Below are positions 1-11,450 of a DNA stretch of 64,000 nt, in pieces. Location of the stretch: positions 70,223,044-70,287,043 of the forward strand of contig CM047430.1 of NCBI GenBank assembly GCA_026168455.1. Direction: 5' to 3'. The notes under the pieces are model-generated. The model did not search any database and had not been told where the DNA came from. It saw only the letters and a program-made list of their open reading frames with translations. The translations under genes and the position numbers were made by a program. Origin of the DNA: Theocolax elegans (lineage: Eukaryota > Arthropoda > Insecta > Hymenoptera > Cerocephalidae). Position 1 is the first letter of the stretch. Each line of letters opens with the position of its first letter.

Positions 1-63
1 CAATCGCCGGAAATGCAATTAAACGAGCGTGATAGAAAGAAGAAGGAGGAGGAGGTGAAGAAA

Positions 64-70
<7 letters not shown>

Positions 71-94
<24 letters not shown>
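71..94. repeat. (GA)n microsatellite
   Basis: Uninterrupted GA dinucleotide run inside a longer purine-rich stretch (about 40-110). The open frames crossing it are repeat translations and are not treated as genes. Confidence 0.95.
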
Positions 95-100
<6 letters not shown>

Positions 101-299
101 GGAAGAGGGAGATCGCGAAGAAGCTCGCGGGGGATTGCGAGTCGCGGATTCATAGCCGGTCGCTCGTGAAATTTGATTACGCGCTACTTCGCTCACTCCA
201 ATCAGCAGGCATTCTCATCCGAGGAGCGAAGGGGTGATGGTAGTGGTGGTAGTAGTTCTGTAACTTCCGGCGAGCCGCTTGTACACACAGGGCCACACA

Positions 300-302
<3 letters not shown>

Positions 303-345
<43 letters not shown>
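303..345. repeat. (AC)n microsatellite
   Basis: About 21 perfect AC units. Open frames across it on both strands translate only to Thr-His or Cys-Val repeats, so no coding call is made. Confidence 0.97.
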
Positions 346-347
<2 letters not shown>

Positions 348-549
348 CGCGTGCAAGTCCAGCGATCAGTTTTCCGAATCGACTCTCGAGCACCTCGTCA
401 AACACGCGTCGTGCTCATATTAGCACCGGGTACAATGTGCGACACCCGATCGATTTCATCGACGAAATAACCATGGCCCCTCTTCCCCCAACCCCTCCCT
501 GCCCCTCTCTCTCGCTCTCTCGCAATTAACGACGTAATAAAGCGCAAGA

Positions 550-2330
550 GAAAATCGGTTCATTAGCGTAGAGGTATATCCGACGCGTGTCATTTCCCTG
601 GTTAGTCGTTAGCCGTTCGATCTCGCTTATATTCTCTCTTGTTTCACTTCGATCATTCTTCTTTCTCTCTTTCTTTCTTTCTCTCTTTCTTTCTTTTTTC
701 ACGTATACGCGACGTGTCTCTGTATAGAAGGACTATATGAAGCCTTTTGAAAGCCTTCTCACGTTCGGACCAAGACGCAGATAACGAGGCCGTGGGACTA
801 TGACTGGACAGGAATTAATTCGATATATCCCGACGAGTCGACGAATCAGCTTCATTGTTTTATTATTTTTTTTTTCTTTTCACATACCTATACGTTTCAT
901 TTACTTTTCAATTTTATGAGCGGTGCGCATCGCATTGTATAACGCAAATCCCGTACGCCAATGATTTCGTCACGGCTTATACAGCAATTAAATATTAAAA
1001 TAACAAATAAGTAACAAAATAAAAGGATAGAATTGGTAGCAACCGCCAATCAAGAATAAAGGTTAGCTCGATCATTCGGGACAAAAAGGTACGAAAACTC
1101 ATTCCGCAAAATAAATGTTTCGAGACAAAAGACCTACTACCATCCCTAAAAAAAATTCCGCGTGGAAAGAAAAAACAAGGGTAGGAAAACGAATTTGGGA
1201 AAAGAGGCTCGTCTACATACATGCATATATATATATGTATATGGTGTATATACGGGATTGTCGATTTGTCGCGAAACCACCAATTTTCCCGGTCGAAAGG
1301 CATGGCGGATCGGTCAGGTCAGCGGACGACAACAGGTTGAATTAATTGACAAAGATAGTATTTTCCGCGTGAATGTACCTAAACGCAAATATTCGATTGC
1401 TGACGAAGGGGGAGGTGGGTGAGGTGGGGGAGAGGGAGGGAGTGTGTGCGTGCGACTGGCTCAATGCCCCGTGCGATTCAGTTGATCGAACACATTTTAA
1501 TCAATTCCATTAGTGGCCCTTCACGGTGGTTCCTCCTCTCGATGGACTATCAACCGAGTGCGAGCGGGCGACTCGATTTTTATCGGGCACGGCCAATTGC
1601 TTCATTTTACTTTTAAAATTCGATTTAAGACACATAAGCTCGCCTCCCGTCAACCATTATTTTCCTTTTTGCCCTCGGTTATTTTTTAGATTTAATTAAA
1701 TTCAATTAAACCTATAATCCCGGATACATTATTCAAATTAAATATACATGTACAAAATTCTTTATCGATGTAATTATAAAAAAAATGTATACCTGTACTT
1801 GCAGTATTTTAGCGTAGATAGTGCATAGAAATCATAGTTATATGCACGTACATGTATATATATATATATATTAATTACCATATAACTACGTATTAAATTT
1901 ATCACCGGTAACTCTATATCCATATAGTTTATGTATAGGTACAGTTAATAACTATGTTTATCAACTAAAGTATTTATTAACGATACACGTATTTTCAAAA
2001 TTAAGACCAGTCGTTGTTGTAATAACGGGTTTATATACATATATATATATAAATGTATTTGCACGCATATATACGGTCGACGCGTGCAACTAGACAAATT
2101 AAGAGCAATTGACCGACCGTGACACCTTAAACACCTGTGTCGCGTATTATTTATCTTTGACCGATATTAACATACACGCGTAGTAGTGTTTCCGATCAAA
2201 AGGAAACCAGTTTATTATCGCGAGCGACTACAAACGACATAACGTAATTATTGTCTGCGTATACAAAAAAAAAATAAACAAAACGAGCAAAGCCAAAAAT
2301 TACGCAACGCGCGTTTAGCAAACGGGTTGT
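550..2330. other. non-coding, AT-rich, short TA tracts
   Basis: No supported gene. The stretch contains a CT-rich tract near 655-700, TA runs near 1,853-1,871 and 2,039-2,051, and many A/T homopolymers. Small open frames at 995-1,616 lack any recognisable domain, splice context or codon pattern. It is probably intergenic or intronic. Confidence 0.6.
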
Positions 2331-2339
2331 AAAATAGTA

Positions 2340-2585
2340 AAACGTTTCGTGGAAGGATGGAAGCCGATATTTACGGGGAATCGGTAATAATAAGTGCCGT
2401 TAGGTCGTTTCCATCGAGTAACCGAGGTTCGCCAGTGACGTCATCGCGGGCTTCGGTTTACAGGCGGCAATCATCGATAGACTAATTGGTCGGATTGGAC
2501 GGTCCAGCGCGCGCACCTCCCGCATTTTCCCGAATCTAACCGCGATTAATGGCCTGTGCGTGACCCAACGAATTAAAAGGGACTA
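2340..2585. promoter_or_regulatory. GC-richer block with a CRE-like palindrome
   Basis: This block stands out from AT-rich flanks by higher GC and lack of simple repeats. It contains the palindrome TGACGTCA at 2,436-2,443, the consensus CREB/ATF binding site. That match and the composition are what I see. Enhancer function is inference only, since an 8-mer can occur by chance in 64 kb. Conservation in related species would be the main test. Confidence 0.25.
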
Positions 2586-2589
2586 CAAC

Positions 2590-3800
2590 CACCTAACTAT
2601 ACGTGTATACCTTTATCTATATATACACATATACACGATCGCTATAATCAAATACGTTTATGCGTCCTTTGTTTTCGAGAATGTTGTACGCTGTCTTGTT
2701 TGGTAATTGAATTCTGGCGGGTTTACTCTTTGATTGATTGATTCGTTCTTTTCTTTATTCAGTTACATTTGTTCAGTCTATATAAAAAAATCATTTTCCG
2801 AACGTTCTATCATTTTAATTATCAATATCAGTATTGTGATAATCTAGAAATTAAAAAGAAAAATTACTAATCATTCTCAAGATTATCGGTTTGTTAATTT
2901 TTTATAGAACATAAGGATAAATGTATATGTGTGTATGAATAATAATGAAAGCGATTTAAATTATTATATTCGAGATATAAAAAACAAAGTTTATGTCACT
3001 TACGTGTGTGCGTATGTATGTGTACGAAATGAAAAGGAAAGAGAAAAAACGTCGGAATTGCATTTGGAACGAGTTTGTAAATAGATTTTATTGACAGGTG
3101 AATTAAGATTTGTCGTTGAAAGGACACTTTTAAGCTGATAGCCACCTAACTGCATTAGCTTGATGTCTTGATATTTAAGCTAAGCTTTTAAGAGCTCGAA
3201 TGTTAATGCCTTTTATTAAGTCGTACGCGACGTATGCGACGACTCCATATCGATAAAGTGCCATCGTGGGAAAGAAAAATTTGTAACTGTAAATACATAT
3301 AAAATGGATATTCGTGTGTACACCTAAAAGTATTTTCTTAGATAATTTCGTATTGGCCGGTAAATATATTGATAATCGTGATACTTAATCCTTAACGTAT
3401 TATAACTGCGCGATTACTTTCCCACCGTTTCTTATTTCTAGAATATTGATATGCATCGACGACAATTTCTTTTTTCTCCATTATCAAAAGTAAGATAAAA
3501 AGTTAAAAGATTAATAAAACGGAGGTGGCAAAAAAAAACAAGGAAACATGTCTATTTATACTGGGTAAGTGATCTAACCGTATCATTAAACGAGGAAGAA
3601 AAGTTTAAAGCAGTCAAACAGGGTGGAAATGAGAGTTCCACTCTCGTTAAAGACGATTTATCCTAAAGTAAAAAGTAATTCAATGACTCTAAAAACTAAG
3701 TAAATTGCGATCTAATTTTCACTACCTTAAGTAAATTACTAGTCCAATCGCGCTAAATAAATGTACCGATCAAATAAAACATACGCAGACACGCGCGCGC
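2590..3800. other. non-coding AT-rich stretch
   Basis: No gene, long repeat or inverted repeat that I can support. It is AT-rich with short A and T runs. Confidence 0.5.
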
Positions 3801-3959
3801 GTACACGCACATCAATAATTACCTGTACTATAGTACACCTTAATCTCTACGAGGATTCGTAAATCAGAAGTTTAAAGAAAATCGTACGCGAAACAGATCC
3901 ATTTAAAGAAGCTCGATATACCGCTATTCGAGAGTAATAATAAAAGAGGGAAAAAAAGG

Positions 3960-4720
3960 TAAGAAAGAGAGAAAGAGAGAAAGAGAGAGTGAGAGGAAGA
4001 TGTATAAGATAAGCCAGGAAAGTGGCGATTGCCACGAGATCTTGGTAATACTACGCGGTATAACCAAAGTTTTTCCTCCTTAACTTTTCTTTTCTCTCTT
4101 TCTCTCTCTCTCTCTCTCGTTTTTCTTTTTTTCGTCGAATCCCGAAGGCCCGGGGAATTAACATATAAATTAGGCCAAGAGAAAAACGTTGAGTGCGAGG
4201 TAACTCGATTTTACCACTTGAAATATTTTCAATTATACGAAACGACCGATCGATCGATCGCGGGCGGGCACCTTTCGCGAGGGCCGTAAAGTTGGTAACT
4301 TATATTGGATACGCCGGGACTATTTCGCGGGCATATTTTCCGACGTAGGGAGAAAAAAAACGCGGACCCGAGCGTGAAGCCAAAGAGTGGGAGAGAGAGA
4401 GAGAGAGAGAGAAAGAGAGACAGATTGAGAAAGAAAGCCCTATACACCGAATCGAGAAGAATAAAATAATTTTTTATTTATCTCGAACGCTTTGGTTCAT
4501 AATAAAGTCATAACGTTCGATTTTACAAAAGTATGATTTATTACGCGGAGAAAGCGATTCGTGGAAGGCATTTATCGCGGTTTTTCGTATATACGCGCGC
4601 CCGCGCGCCAGCGTTCATATATCTTAGGCTTTATGATTTCACCCTTTACGGTTTCTTACAAGCGCGCAAGAGGGACAGAGAGGGAGAGAAAGAGAGAGAA
4701 AGAGAGAGAGAGAGAGAGAT
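3960..4720. repeat. cluster of GA/CT tracts
   Basis: Alternating purine and pyrimidine tracts: GA near 3,965-3,993, CT near 4,095-4,118, GA near 4,390-4,413 and GA near 4,676-4,720. A short GATC run lies near 4,244-4,260. Frames crossing these encode Arg-Glu or Ser-Leu repeats and are rejected as genes. Confidence 0.85.
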
Positions 4721-4898
4721 ACGCCCGGTAATATCAATGAAATACCAAATTCGCCTCTCACTCGTTTTCGACGGAAATATATAACAGACAATGGAAGAAT
4801 TAATAGGCGCGCGCGAATCGACGGTAAGCTCGAGAGCTTGGATTTATGAACGCGGTCGTTAAATCGAGCTCTCGCAATAAAATCGAAACTGGCCTCGG

Positions 4899-4899
<1 letters not shown>

Positions 4900-4934
<35 letters not shown>

Positions 4935-4955
4935 GCTCTCTCGCTCTCCCCCCAC

Positions 4956-4989
<34 letters not shown>

Positions 4990-4990
4990 G
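4900..4990. repeat. long (CT)n tract
   Basis: About 90 bp of CT dinucleotides with short interruptions of C runs and CGCT. It is one of the longest polypyrimidine tracts in the window. Confidence 0.95.
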
Positions 4991-5214
4991 ATTTTGGCGT
5001 CACAAAGCCAGACGAAAATCTAAAATGAAATGGGTATGCAGAATATGACGTAATAAATAACGATTGATAGAAAAAAAATATGGAAGGGGATACAGGGTGA
5101 AACAAAAAAAAAAAGAATATGTGTATATACGCACAACGATAACAACAAATTCGATCGCGGGTACCAACGAAAAATAAATCCACGAGAAAAGAGCTTTTTG
5201 CGAGGACGATGTAA

Positions 5215-5510
5215 AAGTGAGAGAGAGAGGGAGAGTGGCGGTGGGGGTGGGGAGGGGAGAGAGCGAGAGGGGGAGAGAAAGAGAACCGTCCATCCTAATC
5301 AAGCAATAACTATTTGTCAGTTCTCCGGGCAACCTAAATCCGAGCTAATTCGACATCCATGTCGGACACAGATTCGATATCGGGTATCTCTTTCTATCTG
5401 GACGACAGCATATTCGCATTAGCCCGGACCGCAACCCACGCTCGATCGACTCTCTCTCTCTCTCTCTCTCACTCTCTCTGTCTCTGTCTCTGTCTCCGTC
5501 TCTCACTCGG
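5215..5510. repeat. GA tract followed by CT/TCTCTG tract
   Basis: A purine tract (about 5,217-5,285) and a pyrimidine tract (about 5,448-5,510) flank roughly 160 bp of unique DNA, giving a loose inverted arrangement of GA and CT. After the second tract (5,510-5,700) comes CpG-rich unique sequence that could be a 5' UTR or promoter, but I found no open frame with a splice context to support that. Confidence 0.8.
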
Positions 5511-5719
5511 TCGTTCATGGGAGCTATAAGTGCATAGCGTGTTTGTGTGAGTACACGCGACTACACATTTTCCTCTCGCTTTTCGTCCGGACGACGTCTT
5601 CATTTTGTGGGGATCGCGTTAAAAATTGTGGTTGCTCGGTTAGTGGCCAGTGTCGTGCTGCAGACTCGATTTTTAACCTCTGGATTACGATAGCTATTTA
5701 ACAAATATTTGTATCGCGG

Positions 5720-7400
5720 TTTTGTTTGTTTTTTCGAATTCGAGAATAAAATAGATATCCTGGCCGCGGCGTTTTACAAAATTTAGCATTACACGATTTT
5801 GTCAACTGGATGAGAGAGATCGTTGAATAAAAAATTTGAGTCGTTACGAATTCTTAAATATTGAAACAATTGTTTAAGAAGATAAAATTGTAAAATTCCA
5901 TGGAAACTGTATATTTAATTTACCATTTGTATCGATTAGAGAACGCAGCCATGTGTATAACACTTGTATGATTTGCGCAATCAAGAACTAATATAATATG
6001 ATAAATGTTAGTATTTATGAAATTTAGTAAATGTCTGTACGAAACCATGGGATGAAAACCAAAATAAATGTCTGTGAAGTGGATGTATCGAAATGCTATT
6101 TCTCTGGTCTGCGTTCGGAGGAGTTCTAATTAAAATGACCGTCTCTACTCGAGAGCAGCGATAGGTGTGTGTATACTCTCCTCCGATCAAGAGAGAGAGA
6201 GAGAGAGATAGAGAGGGCGAGGGGGATTCGAAAATACAAGGGTCCCATAAAACTCAGCGGTATCTCGAAGAACCGCTAATTCCGTCGTGTTCGGAATCCA
6301 TCAGTGGGAAGAGACCAAGTTTTATCTCGGATGCAAGAGTCCCTATCTAAAGTGGTTCTCACTTGGTACCTCAGGAGTGGCCCGTAACCAAGAGGAGGGA
6401 CATTTATCCAGGCGCGAATGAAGCCGCGAAAGTCCCGAAAGATTGATACGCGGTGAAAAGCGACCCTGATAATCTTGACAGCTCGATGAATTAAAATGTA
6501 ATCATCCTGAAATGTAATCGGCTTTCGCTCTCTCTCTCTCTCTCTCTTTTACGCGTCGATGTCTCTTTGTTCTCTATATAGCTGCGTACACAGACACACA
6601 CGTGTATCGTCTCCTTTGCTCGGGTTTATGTTTAACTTCCATTTAATGGGTATTGTTACTTTAGTATACGTATATACGTATGCAATTCGAAAATGGTTTA
6701 CTAAGAATTTACTGGGTGTTTTCTAGTAAAAGGTAAGAATGCTATAATGGACTTGCTCTGTGATAACGATTACTCTATGCTATGTGAAATACATTTACAA
6801 CTTTTTAGTCGACTCCCTTTTGAAATAATCGCATGATGATATTGAGTATGTGATAACAAAATACGTATAAAATTAGTACTATACCAATAATTAAATTAGT
6901 CATTCGGATTTTAAAAAGAAAAAAAGGAATTATAATTTGTAGAATATTTTGCTTATTATAATAGTACTTTAAGGGGACGTCAACTCGTTACGTTACTATC
7001 CAAATTGTTTATCGACAGAGAATTTTTATTAAAATCTACGTAAAATCATGAGAACATTGCTTTTTTGCTCTGATGTTAATCAGGATTGTGAAAATAATTA
7101 CTTTAAAAATGTTTAGATAATAGCACACCTCGAAACTTTATACAACGATACATTGCCTTGTGCGAAAGACATTTTATCATAGTTTTACCTGAATTTTCAT
7201 ATAAATTTATAATTTGGGTAAAAACAGTACTTCTAAGCTGGTAGATGACTCGGAATGATAGTATAAGTAAATTGACATCACAGAATTGTCAAACCTTCAA
7301 TATAGGCATATATATTATTTTTTCCAAATAAGAGAAATTATCTAAAAAAATTTTAACGTCAGAATAACGTTACATTTGTTTTAAGAAAAACGTAATTTTT
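5720..7400. other. non-coding AT-rich stretch
   Basis: No gene recognised. GA and CT tracts occur near 6,190-6,215 and 6,529-6,547. The rest is AT-rich unique sequence with many stops in all frames. Confidence 0.5.
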
Positions 7401-7411
7401 TTAGATGTCTA

Positions 7412-7820
7412 GCAAGTAGAGTGTCTCAAATGCGAGAATCGGATCTTATCCAAATTTTAAGATTTGTTTTATACTATAAAAATATAAAGAAAACCTGAGT
7501 TATTTTTTACCCATGCTCCGTTTTACGGAAGTTATGTACAAGTAAAGTAAATTTTCTGAAAAAAAAAACACCACTACTTGGCACAAGTAAATAAGACTTA
7601 AAATTAGCTCAAATCGATTAATTTGCCTTTAAGTTATGGAAATAATAAAATATAAAAGAAATTGTTGACAAAAAATTAATGAATTTTTACTTCAAAGTTT
7701 TGTTAAAATTGCTTCAATTTCTTATTATTCCCATAATTTTAAGGCAAATTAATTGATTTGAACTTTTATTCCGTTTCCTATCCTGAGATCCGTTTCCCGC
7801 ATCTGAGACACTCTCCTTGT
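7412..7820. repeat. degenerate long inverted repeat
   Basis: Two parts of the left side match the right side in reverse complement. The block beginning GAGTGTCTCA at 7,419 pairs with TGAGACACTC ending at 7,813. The block 7,608-7,655 (containing ATTAATTTGCCTTTAAG) pairs with about 7,720-7,762 (containing AAGGCAAATTAATTGATTTG). About 150 bp between the two left blocks has no partner on the right, so the arms are unequal. This is typical of an old foldback or MITE-type element. No coding capacity is seen. Confidence 0.6.
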
Positions 7821-8163
7821 AAGTTAAGGAGATGTGAGACTAAAAAAATTGGAATCCTTATTTATTTTTTAATTAACAATGGGTTGACTTTTTCTATAAA
7901 ATCTCTCTATAACGCTCTTCTACTTGCTTTGAATAGTATACGTATGATTTTTTCACAATTTTTTTATCAATAAATTATCGAGATTTTCTTGCAGCCGCAA
8001 GGATCAATTTTCACCTAATCTTTACCGACGAAAAGTGTTTAGCTTCTTCTATATTACTCAAGTGTTATCAATTTTTCCAGATTTTTAGTTCGATAATTGC
8101 AGGAAATTCTTGGGTCTTTAATAGTAGATCCCTGTAATTTGGCTCTCACATCTCCTTACAAGG
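7815..8163. mobile_element. MITE-like element with terminal inverted repeats
   Basis: TAAGGAGATGTGAG at 7,825-7,838 is matched exactly in reverse complement by CTCACATCTCCTTA at 8,145-8,158. The similarity extends outward on both sides through CCTTGTA (7,815-7,821 and 8,157-8,163), with five extra bases on the left. The interior, about 300 bp, is AT-rich and non-coding. It directly abuts the degenerate inverted repeat to the left, so the two may be one compound element. No clear target-site duplication is visible. Confidence 0.55.
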
Positions 8164-8169
8164 TTATCA

Positions 8170-9160
8170 TTTGTTTATAAATATGGAATTTTTCTAATTA
8201 TTTTAAGGTCGTTCTATTTATGCTTCGAAATTGGTGCTAATCAACGACAGAGAACATACAATGTCTTTGGTGCTTGCATCAATCGGGAAGACAATACAAG
8301 ACTAATAATCTGCGTGTATTGTGTATTATTTGATACTTATTATTGTATTATTTTATATTATATTTTATTATATATAATATTTTCTTAAATGTTACTCCAT
8401 TAGCCTCAGCTGTTATTTGGTTTAATTTATCTTGTGAATTTTTTCAGGTTTCTAATATACAACTTTTTTAACACGATGTTTAGGTTGGAAAGAGAAGATG
8501 TAATTTGGTTCGCTCCATCCTTAAAATTGTAGTATTCCTGTCGATCACAATACTTGGCTGGATGAACCATAAATAATAATGTTAATTAAAAAGATTTTAA
8601 TGTTAAAGCATTTACAATTTGATTATATCACCTAATCCTGAAAAAAGAAATCGTTAAAAATTCTACGTTCACTTAGATTATCACCTTGTTCAATCCAATT
8701 GCGGAAAAATATAACGGAGATGGATTAAAAAGTGTCTTTGAATCGATCAACTCAAGTTCGGTTACTCGAAGATATCGAGCAAGACAAGCGAAGAGATTTA
8801 ATTTTTTCGAATATACATTTTTTGAACTGTTACACCGAGTGCAACGTCCGTAGGTGAAATCACGGAATATCTTATTAGCTGGACAATGGGCAATCAGCGA
8901 CGCCATATACATCTCCGTTTGCGGTCCGTTGCTGTCTCGTTCCCCCCATTGCTTGGGCCAAGGTCAATCTCTCGTTTTCTTCGGCGCGAGAAAGGCAAAA
9001 AGCACTCTATGAGATTCCCCGTCTGTTCTCAATGTGTGTACGTGTATGTGTGCGCGCCTTTTTTTTTAAAGACAATCTACTGATGCGAGTTTAACTAACG
9101 ACTCGGAAGTTTTATTCCCCTCGGTGAATATGTACATATACGGGCGCGTGTGCGTGTGTA
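8170..9160. other. non-coding stretch
   Basis: No gene recognised. AT-rich to about 8,870, then more GC-rich. A 79-codon minus-strand frame (8,673-8,912) has no domain that I recognise and is not called. Confidence 0.45.
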
Positions 9161-9163
9161 CGT

Positions 9164-9166
<3 letters not shown>

Positions 9167-9210
<44 letters not shown>
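9167..9210. repeat. (AT)n microsatellite
   Basis: A perfect 44-bp AT run, directly preceded by a GT-rich stretch (about 9,147-9,166). Confidence 0.97.
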
Positions 9211-9212
<2 letters not shown>

Positions 9213-9219
9213 GGGGACA

Positions 9220-10840
9220 CTAAAAATGATAAATATCACCGAGCGGTGGATATAGAGATACCGGTGATTCGTCGCCGACAAATCAAAGGAGACCGGCCGT
9301 TACACTCGATTGTACCGCGATCAGGAGAGGGGAATCGAAGCGATTTACTCGGCGTCGTAGTTGAAGAATCTCATCGGGTTCACGGAGCAGCGCGCCCTCG
9401 CAGCGATTTAACTCTCCCCCGCTGAGAGAAAGACCTGGTATATACACCACCAAACGAGCTTGACGTATGGACTCTTCCTTGCTTTATTTATCTAGCCAAC
9501 TCTTAGAATCTCTCGTTCGATTTTTCTTTTTCTTATCCACTCTCTTTCTCTATTCGGGAATATCTCCTTTTTTTACTATTATTTCACGGTTAACTTCGAT
9601 TCGATTGGTACTTTATTTCCGATGATCAAATATTACTTTATTTCCTTCTTTTTATTTAGGAATTGGTATCGTTGCAACACGAAAATTAAAGAATGTGTAA
9701 ACATATTCTCATTATTTTTTTATTTATCTTTCGTTGAAACGAAATATAATAACTTGCGCACTGAGAAATAAAATATGTCTAGTGACCAAGATTTGCGATT
9801 AACTATTAATGAACGTGGGTTTTCGGTGAGTTAAATATTCGTCAAAAGCTAATTATTATCGAAATCATTGTGTTTAAGTCATCTGAACATTTTCTTTATT
9901 TAAACGTTAAATTGACATCCGCGCTGGAAACGGGAAACATTTTTACTGTTAAATACAAAGCTTTTTTTCACTGATTTTGACCATTTGATTAATTCGAAAT
10001 AGGTAACTTTTATACGCTTCGTGTTTTAAGAGTTCGTTTCGAGCGATTAAAAATGATTTCACTTAAATAAATATGTATACCTGGAATTTCTTAGTTATTT
10101 ACATGGCTTCGTAATACTAAAGTAATTTTGATTTAAAAACCGAAACAACGATGATCTCCAAATTAAGATAGATTTTGGAAATTTAAGTACACGCACGGAC
10201 GCGTGAAATTTGTTCTAATACTGATAGTTACAAATACTTTATGCTAGAAATCTAAGGTATTAAATCGGTTTTCGGTCAACAATACGAGCTAGGGTATCAG
10301 AATTAACATATCGATCGAGAAAGAAAAAAAGGAGTCATTAAATTGAACAATCGAATGAAATAAAGTGAAACAGCCAATAAAGTGTACAAACAATATTGTT
10401 TATGCGAGATAAAAGTACGCAGAGTATACCGATAAATACTAAAATACCTCAATAACGGCTTTTTAACTAGAGCATTGGGGGCATTTATTTACTCGTTTCC
10501 GCATTATATAACCGTGATCAATGCACCGTTCTCGCCAACTCTCCAACTAAATTATTTTAACCCGGCGACTATTCTCGCTTTGTATGTACACCAGTTAAAT
10601 TTTGGTAACAATCCCCAATACACTGTTCTTACAACAATTCGCACAATGTCGAACTGTCGTTCGGCATTAAATTACCCCGTCGAAGAGCCAACAGCTCGTT
10701 GAACCAACAAAAGAGAGAGAGAGAAAGAAAGAAAAAATTACAACTAAGAAATTCTGAAGAATTTTACGAGGATCGTAAGATTTTCAATTTTCTCGCTTAC
10801 GAACTTCCTCGTCTACAGAGATACACATACACGTGTACGT
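9220..10840. other. non-coding stretch
   Basis: GC-richer to about 9,430 and AT-rich thereafter. No exon, RNA gene or long repeat that I can support. The frame at 10,475-10,702 has no recognisable domain. Confidence 0.45.
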
Positions 10841-10854
10841 GCACACAGAGAGTC

Positions 10855-10864
<10 letters not shown>

Positions 10865-10903
<39 letters not shown>
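10865..10903. repeat. (GA)n microsatellite
   Basis: Nearly perfect GA run of about 39 bp within a wider purine-rich region starting near 10,848. Confidence 0.95.
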
Positions 10904-10905
<2 letters not shown>

Positions 10906-11029
10906 TGTGTACATGTATATACGCGTATTTTTTTGGGAGGTTATATCGAGAGTAGAGGAGAGTCCATTCATTAGCGTAACACGATTTATCAATTAGCGTA
11001 AAAGGCGGCGATAGATAGTCCGTTTTGAT

Positions 11030-11450
11030 ATGTCCTCCCCTCCTGTCTGGCGTCTCCGGTCGCGCGTTTCCGCGCACTTTGTCGAGGAGACTCGCGAGTC
11101 GCTCGGCGCTCGGCGCTCGGCGGTTATGGCTACGCCACCTACCCTGGGCTTTCATTAATGGAAAAGTGGGATTTCGGATTTTAAGTGCATATCCGCGTCC
11201 GCGCGCGCATATATGCGCATATGGGCGTTAATAGCTCCTTCGGCCGCCGCCGACGGCGACGCCGGCCACGGTAATAGCGTTGGGATAATGGCCGATCGAA
11301 ATTCATAGGAGGGAGAACGAGAGAGACAGAGACGCTGTGAGTGAGAGAGAGCGAGAGAGCGAGACCGAATGAATGGGTCGAGGAGGCGGAGGAGGAGGAG
11401 GAGGAGGAGGTGGCTCGCAAACTTCGGATGCACTTTGAATTTTCGGGAGT
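11030..11450. promoter_or_regulatory. CpG-rich block, possible regulatory DNA
   Basis: Markedly GC- and CpG-rich compared with its flanks. It includes a triple 8-bp repeat of the type GCTCGGCG (about 11,100-11,123), a GCCGCCGCCGACGGCGACGCC stretch with internal symmetry near 11,240-11,262, and a GGA tract (11,387-11,410). Several overlapping open frames exist only because stops are rare in such DNA. A regulatory role is inferred from composition alone. Confidence 0.25.

Noticed and set aside
4244..4260. GATC tandem run as a functional site
   Set aside because: Only about four units; ordinary slippage.
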